Assembly (NCBI GenBank): GCA_964019165.1
Contig: OZ025282.1
Coordinates: forward strand, 10,886,229-10,950,228
DNA: 64,000 nt
Direction: 5' to 3'
Source: Mastigias papua
Taxonomy: Eukaryota; Cnidaria; Scyphozoa; Rhizostomeae; Mastigiidae
Under the pieces are notes generated by a model. The model searched no databases. It worked only from the letters and a program-made list of their open reading frames with translations, and was not told the origin of the DNA. Both the position numbers and the translations under genes were made by a program. Position 1 is the stretch's first letter. Each line of letters starts with the position of its first letter. Positions 49,287 through 60,683 of this stretch are shown in pieces.

Positions 49287-52200
49287 TCACCTAAATTCAT
49301 TGCTTTCACTTGCCAGCATCCCTCCTTCGAAATTGTTGCTCATTCTATCGTTATCACTTTGGTATGCAGCACTTCTTAGTCCATCGAAGTTTTCAGCTCC
49401 TCTCTCAAAGTTAGGTTGTGAGAATTGTTGACCAGTTTCCTCTGGATAGTTTGACTCTAATTCTTGGCCACCGTTGCCATTCTCTTGAGAGAAGAAAGAC
49501 TGTTGTGCCTGGTCATTGAATGAATTTTCTTCTGGGGAGTACTCTTGTTCCGGAACATAACTTGCTTGTGTGTTACCCCCGAAAGATGACCCACTGCTCG
49601 GAATGGGCACGCCTAGAAGAGACGCTGGAAATGGCTGCACCTGTTGAGCTTGTGAATCAATGATCCTTACTGTCTCAAAAGGTTTGTCATTGTTGTCTTT
49701 GGGCAAGTTCTGAATGTCATCTACAACATTCTAGCAAAATAGAAAGAAGGATGCTACTGCTTTTTCCAGTTGTCGACAAATCAGATCGCGACATATCAGG
49801 CTGACAAAATTTGTTTACAACAAATCAGTTAAGGGGTAAATGTTTCAACACATATTTGATTCATCCTCAGTTAGGTAGGTAAGAGTTCAAGGGGTTTATT
49901 TAGAGCCACAAGAAAATATGGATAAAAATTATGAGATTGCTGTGTATTTCAGTGTCACAGTTTGCATTTGCTACTCTGTTTAATCTCTTGAATAAAATAA
50001 AGATAAAATGAAGAAGCTTCAGCTTTGAATCTCTAGATATGTATATCATTTATCAGTTCTATACAAGCATTTTTCCGTGGTTGTAAAACTGACAATATTA
50101 TACTAAGGATCAGAAGATCTTTGATACAGGCCGGTGTGGAAGTAGTTCCAAAAGAGCTAGGAGACAAAGCTATATACGGCGGAGCTTCGGTTTTCGAACT
50201 TAGTTCGCTCCAAAATAATGGTGGAAAACCGATTCATTCGAGAACCAAAACAGCATTTCCCATAAGAATTATCTGAAAGCAGGTTACTGCTGAAATAACG
50301 TAAGATTGTAAATGAGCTCAAACAGCACAGAATATAATGAATACACCGTTCGAGATACACTGACTTTGGTTACGAGGAGTGGACTTAACAAGTGACTTCA
50401 CGTTCTAAGCGATGTGTTCCAAGTCCGATATAATTTGTTCGGACACCAAGGCATATTTGTCTCGAATTTTTTGATCGAATTCTAATTTATTCGACTTCAG
50501 AGTCTTTCGAGCACAGAGGCTCTACTGTATTTTAGGCAAATTTTAAAACAACTTTACTATCAAATACAGTGATATGTCACTTACAGTAGGGTGTAGGAAA
50601 TTGTTATGTAATCATTCGTTGTAAGTTAAATAAAATTTAATTGTTTAAAAAGCATAAATAACAGCGCTCATATCAATACATTTTGCTAAAATATATTAGA
50701 AAGAAATCTCACCATGCCCTCTAAGACTTTTCCGAAGCAGACATGATGTCCATTAAGCCAGTCCGTTGTTACTGTTGTAATATAGAATTGCGAATCGTTT
50801 GTGTCTGGGCCAGCATTAGCCATACATACCCACCCCGGTCCATAATGCTTTAAGACGAAGTTTTCATCTGGGAAATGAGGACCGTATATGCTTCTACCAC
50901 CAGTTCCATCATTATTTGTGATGTCTCCACCTATCATTGGAAGTGCAAAGTTACACCTTCATATTACTTTAAAGATCTGAACATTTCATCGCCTCGACGC
51001 ACAATTTTGCACTCACACATAAGCACATACAGATACTTGCACACAAATGCAAGCAAACATTTGTACAACCAATATGTGATGAAATAACGTAGTGATCTGT
51101 TTGGCACGCAGTACTTACATATATTGAAAAATCACTGGCTTACCTTGAATCATAAAGTCTTTGATTACTCTATGGAAAGTGCTTCCTCTATAGCCAAACC
51201 CTTGCTTGAAAAGAATTGTTTTAATTAGTGATCATCAAATTTTAGCATACATCACAGCTATGGTATAAAGTAAAAAGCTGCAAAGGAGAACCTCCCAATT
51301 TAGGTCTGATAAAAGAAATACGTGTATTCACATGAGAATAGTGTCTTTTGACATATAATTGTTATAATAGACATTTCTTGTATCAAATGGTGTTCTCATC
51401 TAAAATGAAAGTTTCCAGCTTCCTTGCCAAACCAGTCAAAGTCAAATTTTAGCACCTTTTGTAGAAGAATTTGAGTTTTTAGGGTGAGTTAAGTTCATAG
51501 TTAAATTGTCGAAATCATGGACGTTTATGGAAGGGTTCTTAAAAGTTGTGGTTTTTATGCGGTTTTTGCTGTACATTACTATATCAACATATTGCAGGAC
51601 ACTGTTGGAGAATTCAACCCCAAAAAAGACACTAATTCTTAGCTCCGACCAAGAATGAACGCATAGAAAAGTTCAGCTTGAAATCTTAAATCATGTAGTC
51701 CTCACTCTCTTACAACTACACATGTCTGCGACTGCGACTCTAAGTGCGACTGCAAGTCCAACTCTAAATTTTTACTATCAAGCGTAATAATATACCTTCA
51801 AACAAAGAACTACGAAAATACCTACCAATAGGAATAAAGAATAACAGGATATATGATATACGTAAACTCGGCGGTTAACATTAAATAACAACGCACCCAT
51901 ACATGCAATATCCGTAAAATGGTTAGTCATTCCTTAGTCAATCTATATTTTATTTACGAAACGTAACAGATCACGCTAATTGATAGAAAACAAACAACTA
52001 CTCATACTTGTTATAATACGTCAATACGCGTCTACTATGCGCGCTGTTGCGAAGGACTAGAACTAGCCATGGAAATCCCAATAGTACCTACAATAGAACT
52101 ACGTTATAACGACTTAGCGCAGCACGATGAATAAACTAGCGGTGGGCGCAACTGCGCGTTGCAGGGTTTTCCCAACAGACACTATGTTATATATCGATAT

Positions 52201-52802
52201 ATCGTAATGCATGTTAATATGACATGCTAATCTTAGGAGATAACACTGAAAGATAACACTGATGCTTTGCAGTCTGCAATTCCTGTACAAGAGATAGGTC
52301 CCGACTTTTTATGTAGAAGATTAGGGCTACAAAACTGGACCAATGTAAGATCCTTGCCCTGTCTCCATGAGTTATGGTGGCCTGATATTTTCCTTCTCAC
52401 CTTCTCCTGCCCGATGTTACCACCAAGTACCCAATTGCCACTGGAGAGACAATGAACAAACACCCAAATACATATCTATAGACTTCTGTAGCTTCGGTAC
52501 TAAAATCCCGCACACCCTCCTCCCTATTGAATGAGATAGCACAGGAAAATATGTATAGAAATATTTTTTGCATATGGAAATCATACCTCATGGTTGGCTA
52601 GTGCTACGAAATTTTTTACAGTTTTCGGAACAATTTGTCCAAAGAGGCCAATTACAATCTTCCCTGCTGGTTTATTGCCAATTGCCATGTCCAAGGCTGC
52701 TTCATGTGTAACCATTGCATCTTCGCATTTTCGAGATGCAATTAAGAAACAACATAGAATAACTACGGCTAAATGATTCTCCGCAACTATACTAGGAATC
52801 AT
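49287..52802 (-). CDS. Secreted cyclophilin (peptidyl-prolyl isomerase) with low-complexity C-terminal extension
   Basis: Four exons on the minus strand: 52802-52587, 51204-51144, 50930-50713 and 49730-49287, 312 codons plus TGA, with intron phases 0, 1 and 0. The N-terminus has a hydrophobic signal segment ([12 protein letters not shown]). The cyclophilin domain follows (residues about 34-180), with [62 protein letters not shown], and [16 protein letters not shown]. Residues equivalent to CypA R55, F60, M61, Q63, N102, Q111, F113, W121 and H126 are all present, so isomerase activity is expected, acting on secretory-pathway clients. GDITNND replaces the usual GDFTRGD. The last exon retains the terminal strand ([10 protein letters not shown]), but then adds about 115 residues rich in Gln, Asn, Glu, Ser and Gly ([18 protein letters not shown]..) instead of the usual short tail. 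No ER-retention signal is seen. The neighbour at 53.9 kb is a divergently transcribed paralogue. Confidence 0.9.
52230..52470. repeat. Dispersed repeat copy in cyclophilin intron 1
   Basis: A diverged relative of 21950-22060 (see that entry), same orientation, lying between cyclophilin exons 1 and 2. Confidence 0.45.
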
Positions 52803-53860
52803 GTTTGCTGTGTTTTCATATCAGAGCACAGTAGAAGTCGTCCTTAAGTAGAAGTTTACTTCCTTTACATTGAGCTATTGATCTTGCTCATAATGCAGTA
52901 GGTCACAATCTGATCGTAATGCAGGTGGCAATTGATGCGAGGTTATCCTAAATAATACCAAATTGTCGCCTCATACGCATATCGTTCCCAAGGCCATCGT
53001 ATAAACTAATTAATGATAGATCTCTCACTTTATGTTGTACAGTGACAGTTTGGCTTCTTTTCATCCTGTAAGATAAGTAACCTCAAGACAAGCACCCTCG
53101 TTGTAAAAATTGTTTAAAATACTGAAGAAGAGATCAGTATATCCTGGAAATGTTTACCAGGAACAAGTGCCGATTGTATATTAGAGAAACTGACAGTTCC
53201 TCAGCGTACCAACAAAATTTCACTTTTAATCTGCTAATGCTCTTTAATGATTGCCAAAGGGGAATGTGTGCTTATAGACAACAGCATTTCAGCATTACAA
53301 CAGAAAAGCTTGTGGATTAATAAGTTTTTTTAGCGAAAGAGTATTGTGGTGATTCTTTGGTACCTCTACAGTGTAATAGCTATCTGTCTGTATGAAATAT
53401 ACTTTTAAAGTTTCATTTGTACTTCCTGATACATGATCTAAAGATTTAATATTGTATTATTTTCGTATTGTGTAACGTATGCCGCCCTTAATGCTATTGA
53501 TAAAATCACATTGATTAAAGACTTTTCACCTTTGCAGATACAAACAATAGCTTTTATTCCTACATAATAACATACCTTGGTCTATTAATAATGAGAAGTT
53601 CAATATCATCACCGGTTATGACCAAAATACTTCTTGATCTTACCCTCTTTGATAAGGTACACCTGTACCACCTGTTATAGAGAAGGGCCACGTTATAAAT
53701 ATCTAACATTCAAATATTCCCGCCAACCTTCCTGTAAAAATTCGTTAGATTCATTGGCTGTACATCAAGAACAAACACCAATCAACACATAAAGACAAAA
53801 GATTTACAAGTTTTCCCTGAGGTGTTTGTTCATTTATTCTGAGGGACACAGCTAGCAAAG
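52803..53860. promoter_or_regulatory. Shared upstream region of two divergent cyclophilin genes
   Basis: About 1.06 kb separates the two start codons. A TATAAAT at 53694-53700 lies about 160 bases upstream of the plus-strand ATG and could be its TATA box. No convincing TATA was seen for the minus-strand gene. No open frame of note lies in the gap. Confidence 0.4.
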
Positions 53861-56336
53861 ATGAAGACCAAATTTGCACTTTTATCTACACTTAGTTTTT
53901 TAATTTTCGTTCATTGTGAAGAAGAAGCAACTGTAACAAAAAAAGTAGAATTTGACATAGAAATCGGTGGCGTTAAAGCTGGCAAAATCGTACTTGGTCT
54001 ATTCGGAAACACCGCTCCGAAAACCGTGACAAATTTCGTGGCCTTAGCGGGCCATGAGGTAAGTGTTATGAGATAAATGTTAACGTCAACGCTAATTTAC
54101 TATCACGAAGATCTTGCCATTTTTTCCTAATATAAAGGTGTATGGCATTGTTTCGCTTTACAAAACCACATTATTTTTTAGGTTATCACATTGTTGTGCC
54201 TCGAGCAAATCTTCAAGTACTAGGCCTGGTCGGACGCGTTTGTCTAAAACACGCAGAAAATGTGCTGAATGTATCATGTGTATTAATTTTGCCGCCCTGA
54301 AATCAATTATAAAATCTGGGTGCATCATCTAGAAGTCTGTCAGGAACTAGCAAACGAATTTTCATTACCTTGAAAAGTCGTACTCAGCGTGATTGCCTTT
54401 TTGGTTTACTCCCAAGGGTCTTGAAACTATGTGCCTCAAGGAACTTAGTGAGGCTCCTGACCATCAGAAAGTCCAGCAGAGTGTTTCTTGAAGTGTGCAA
54501 TGTGATCGTAGCCGCTACGTACTTAATACGAATGGGGTCCACTTGTTTACTTCAAATTACAATTTTTATTCCTTCTGGGAACTTATTAAGGTTTATATGT
54601 GATACTGGCATAATAGATCTATATCGGTACACACTTTTTTCTCTTTATCTACAGTTTGGTTATGGTTACAAAAACAGCATTTTTCATCGTGTTATTCGTA
54701 ATTTCATGATGCAAGGTAAAGCTGTTCTGAAGGTTATACCTCTTTGGTTTTTTGTAACTCATGGTATATATGCTGATTTTCATTCCCTTATTTAGTTGAC
54801 TTTCAAATTACTCTTGTTTCCAAAATAATTTACTTAAAGCTAGATATTTAACTTGTACTGGGGTTATATTGAAAGTTACAAACATGTAAGCTACTGGCAT
54901 CAATCTCTTCACCAGTTGGTGTTTCTGATGGTATCAGTAGAGGGTAAAGAATAGAGTTAAAGATCAGACAGGTTCTGTGCATGGAAAAAATTTAGATTTA
55001 AGTGCTATCTTATAAATAGCCTGACTCTACAGTACGTCTACAGTACTATCTTGTAGAAGGCGTAGGAATCATGGTTTTGTTCCTGGGCCTTTTTGTTATG
55101 GAGCGTGGGTGTAGGACCTACATTTTACCAGCAAAATGAGCATGTTCCCATGATTGAAGAGTGTTTGTATAAGTTCTAATGTATTTTATGTTCAAAATGC
55201 TTCAAAATTGTGTGAATCTAAAAAATGGAACAAATTCATGAGCTGCTTGCTTGGCACTTAATCCTTCTTCTTGGACTTCTAGAATATAAAGAATTGAAGC
55301 AATTTGCCAACAAATGTGACTAGTTTTTGTTATATGAAGTAAGATTTGTTGTTTGTGGATGGGTATATCACCATGTACACCTTACTGTAGGAATGGACCT
55401 GGCTTTGTAGTTTATAGGACCTTATCTTTTCCTTTCCTCGAATTTAGTTCATTTTGACCTTCAATCTCTCATCTTTTAATTTTCAGTAGCAAGCAATTTT
55501 AGAAAAATATATTGCTTACTGTGCAGAACATTAATATGTATTTGCCAACTTTTTTACCTAGGTGGGGATTTCACAAGAGGTGATGGAAGAGGTGGTTACA
55601 GTATTTATGGAACGACATTTCCTGATGAGAATTTTACGTTGCATCACTATGGACCTGGTTGGCTTTGCATGGCAAATGCTGGCAAAGATACGAATGGATC
55701 ACAGTTTTATATCACGTTCATCAAAACACCTTGGCTTGATACTTCACATACTTGTTTTGGAAAAGTACTTGAAGGAATGGTAAGTCATGATGCCCAAGTT
55801 GAATTTACAATCTGTTACTTTTATATTCTGTTGTTTTGGCAGTGATAGTGATGAAATTCTCCATTATCTTACTTCCAATTTTTTACATATTTCTTATGAC
55901 TTTATTATACTTCATGTACTTTACATCAAATATGTGCAAGCTCATAAAGGTAGAAAAAGTAAAATTGTTGTGACATTGTACTAAGTGTTTTTCATTGGTT
56001 ATGTTATGCAACTATTTTTTCATGACATATTTGGTTTAAGAACTTTTCTTTGCATCTATGTTGTATTTGTGTGCTGTATTCCTTAATTTATTTCCTTGAC
56101 TTTAGTATGTTTTAGTTACTTATTTGTACCAGTTAACCTTTGGTAAACTATACTTAGAGAATTTTAAACATGAAACTAAAATTGAGACAATTTGTTATCA
56201 GGATGTTGTTTACAAAGTGATGAATAATCCAACAAATGGTAATGATAGGCCTATTGCAGAAGTCAAAATTGCAGATTCAAAAGTCTTTCAAGTTGATGAG
56301 CCATTTGTAGTTGCCAAGGAAGGTGCAACTAGATGA
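53861..56336 (+). CDS. PPIB: Secreted cyclophilin B-like peptidyl-prolyl isomerase
   Basis: Four exons: 53861-54058, 54655-54715, 55562-55779 and 56202-56336, 203 codons plus TGA, with intron phases 0, 1 and 0 and GT-AG borders throughout. The N-terminus is a signal peptide ([19 protein letters not shown]). The rest is one complete cyclophilin domain: [92 protein letters not shown], and [11 protein letters not shown]. All CypA-type active-site residues (Arg in FHRVI, Phe-Met.Gln, Ala-Asn, Gln.Phe, Trp-Leu, His) are kept. The C-terminus ([16 protein letters not shown]) resembles vertebrate cyclophilin B, which acts in ER protein folding. A KDEL-type signal is absent, as in CypB. Length is normal for the family. 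Exons 2 and 3 have exactly the same lengths (61 and 218) as in the divergent neighbour. Confidence 0.94.
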
Positions 56337-56840
56337 ATTCTTTACAAAGCTTTTAATTCATTTGTAATTTTATTGTAGTTTGTTTTTTCTGTTTTTTTAA
56401 AGAAAATTATAGGAAAAAAGCAAGTTATTGTTCTCTTTCAAAACCATTGCCCTTTTCTGTCAAATATACACTGTAGCAATTATTTTTGATAAAGGATTTT
56501 CAATGATATGAACTTTAAAGCAATTTTAATGCACAGTATTACATCTGGAATATTGATATGAAGGAGGTTAGTCCCAGCAAAGATGAAGACTAAGTAGACA
56601 ATGCAAGCTCATGGCAGACTGTTGATGCCAAAATGAGTATTTTTTAATACTATGTGTTTCTGCAAACTAGCCAAAATGTAGCATTTGGGTGTCTATCCAA
56701 TGGCTTCCTCATTTGACCTTTGAGTAGTGAGGTGTACCAAAAAGGACATACCAACAGGTTTGAACAATGCACTGTATATACCAACTAGACACCATAATTA
56801 CTTAGAAGTAAAAGTGAGGATGTGACACATGTTACTTCAG
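56337..56840. other. 3' flank of the cyclophilin B-like gene
   Basis: Probably contains the 3' untranslated region of the plus-strand gene. No canonical AATAAA was found close to the stop codon. Confidence 0.4.
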
Positions 56841-56847
56841 TATGCCC

Positions 56848-57120
<273 letters not shown>

Positions 57121-57169
57121 ACTAAGCATACCCATTAGGCACATGCAAAGTGTATATATAAATATATAT

Positions 57170-58165
<996 letters not shown>

Positions 58166-58329
58166 TCTATGAATGTATGTATACCATGATCCCACCCCCT
58201 TGGATCCACGCTTATCTACAGAGGACCTATCCTGTCTTTTGTTTATTTAAAGACTTTGAAAAGTGCATACATCATTGAAATGTGATCAACTGTGCAGACT
58301 GTTATCTACTTATCTAGAATGATGGAACA

Positions 58330-59254
58330 CACTGACATTGAACAGAATTGATTCTGCACTAGATTGCAGACTTTTTAGTCAGAAATGAGCTTTTCTATCT
58401 AAAGCCAGGAAGAACAGAATTCATGCTGTCCAGTACTTGGAAATGTTAAGTTCTAATGATGATTGTATTAGATTGCAGTATAATCATCAACCGATTGCAC
58501 CCCGGAAGGGGTTCGAGCACATAGGCATAATAATAGACTTTACCCTCTCCTTTAAAATCAGTTTCCATTGTATGTATGAGATAACATCTGGATAACTGAG
58601 ATTGCTCTTCTCTCTAAGTACATAAATTTCTCTAGAGTATCTCGTTAAAATTTACAGAGTAGTTTTACTGCCTGTACCGATATATGGATGTACAAGAATT
58701 TTGAACCTAACAAACACACATCTTTCAAAGATGTCATCTCTCAACATTTGACTAATTATGAGTGATCTTGGTCACCAATACTTAGTCGTCTTAGAATTTA
58801 GATAGTGGCCTTGCAAGGAGAATAAGGGGGGGGGGGAGGAACACTTTGATCGGTTTCTTGTTCACAAGAGTCCCTTTGGGTTGAGTTGTCTATCACTCTT
58901 CATTATCCCACTCAGGTGGGGTGCGGCAATATATCAAAAGTCTTCATATTAAAGTAAAGTTTCAAGCGAGGTATTCCGTTTGATTTAAACATAATAACTG
59001 GTCATGGTATCATCTTCCTACTAATTGAAGAGCGTGGTTCGTAAACATTTTCTTCGTGTGTAAGCTTCCTTACCCCCACTTTTACCTGTATCTAGAGTCA
59101 CTGATGTTTGGAGTCCCAAATGTCAACTTACCAATTGCAAAGTTTAGCTTTCGGTCGAAGGATGTAAAAATCTACAATGACTTAACAATTCAACGTCGTC
59201 AAATTGATAGCTGTTTGAAATTTAATGAACTTTTAAGGAAACTTTTTAACATGT
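58330..59254 (+). pseudogene. Decayed LINE reverse transcriptase, 3' half
   Basis: Shifted frames on the plus strand give the late RT region of a CR1/jockey-like LINE: KPGRTEFMLSSTW, then QPIAPRKGFEHIGIIIDFTL followed by SFK (the YLGIILDPTLSFK block), then a region with ISLEYLVKIYRVVLLPVPIY, and a tail ANFSFRSKD-like block, read here as IAKFSFRSKDVKIYNDLTIQ, that ends with LLRKLFNM and a stop at 59254. Frameshifts and stops are frequent. The start is approximate. Confidence 0.7.
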
Positions 59255-60683
59255 AATGAACGAGTTTTATTAGTTTTATAGCTAAGTTTGTAATTATTTC
59301 ATTTTCACAGGACACACAGTAGTAATTCCTTTGGTTTCGCCTGTAAAAATTGTTATTACGATCGTAGTTTCTCGGTAGTACTAGCGCCTTGTCAGTATGA
59401 AAACGCACCTAACACCCAAACAGGGTACTCGCAAATATTTTGGATAGGGTGTTCATTCTACTTTTTTCGTCTACAATAGGAGCAAACGTTATTTCTTGGG
59501 TTATTCAATTGCACATTTACTAAGCACTTTGTTCGTAAAATTCTGAATTCTTTTTGGGTCTTGACTGCGAGCAGAGTTTAAAAAATAGGGACTGGCTGGA
59601 TTTAAACGGTTTATTTTTAATTGATTTTGGATGGAGACTTCCAGAAGACTATTTTGTGGAATTGCTTAAGGAACTCTCACAAAGCTTAGTTGTGTATCTT
59701 GCATTGGGGACAACTCAAAAAGTGTATTTCAATTATGCATGGAAAGGAAACTTTTTCTTTCAGTCAAATTGTATGCAAGAAACTATTTTTTGGTTGATGG
59801 TTTACGCCTAAGCCTGAGACTCCTGTCCTCAGTATATGCGAGCACCCCCGCCGAGATCTGAGGGCCATACTAGTGAATGAGGCCTTAGTCTGGGAGATAC
59901 TTTTTTAGCCATTCTAGAGGATAAGATTAAAACTTTTTCTTCCATACCATGGTGGGTCCTCTTAGGTTACTAAATGAAGTTATCAGCCTTCCAGGTACAG
60001 ACTTCTAATGCCGCCCTTGTACGGTGTTCTGTTTGGTAGAATTATAGTAATAATGTGCAGTTAGTAAGAATCGAATTTTGTCCTGAATGGAAAGAAAACT
60101 CTGATTGATTAGCGGTATATGTGCACATTACATCAGTACAGAAGTACAAAGTACATCAATAAAATCGCCTGTGTAATTCCATCTCCACTCAGATTAGCCC
60201 TTTGTATTCCCCTCCCCACTCATAATCGTCAAGATGCTTTATTGCTAGCATCATTGTAGTATTTTGAGTTTACTTTTTAGCAACTGTTTTACCAGTAGAA
60301 ATATATGATTTGTTGCTTGATGATGTGATACTTAAGTTTAATTTTCCTATGCTTGAAGGCGTATTAGCTTCTATGCTGAAAGTTGATATCTGTTTACTTA
60401 CATCATTATTTAGGTCGAGGGGAAGGTTGTTTTCCCAGAAAAGTCAGGGGAAGAATATACGTTTTCCAGAAAAAGTTCAGGGAAAGTCGGTACTTTTTAG
60501 ACAAAAGTTAGGGGAATGTTTTTTAAAAAGCCCATAAAGACCCTGTATCTGTATGTTGGTGTCTGTTATCGTGTTACAAGTTCTATTTTTCTTGTACATC
60601 TTCACAAAGCCATACTACACGTAAAACATTCAATTATTTTGATACTTCGCTTTGATATCTGGTGGATTTCTGTGGCGTTCAAA
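59255..60683. other. Intergenic DNA
   Basis: No gene is supported. At about 60410-60530 a degenerate 30-bp-like repeat (FSQKSQGKN, FPEKVQGKS, FRQKLGE in translation) suggests a short coding-phase minisatellite or a relic. The GGTGGGTCCTCTTAGG segment near 59950 is an inverted relative of 43295-43345. Confidence 0.4.
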
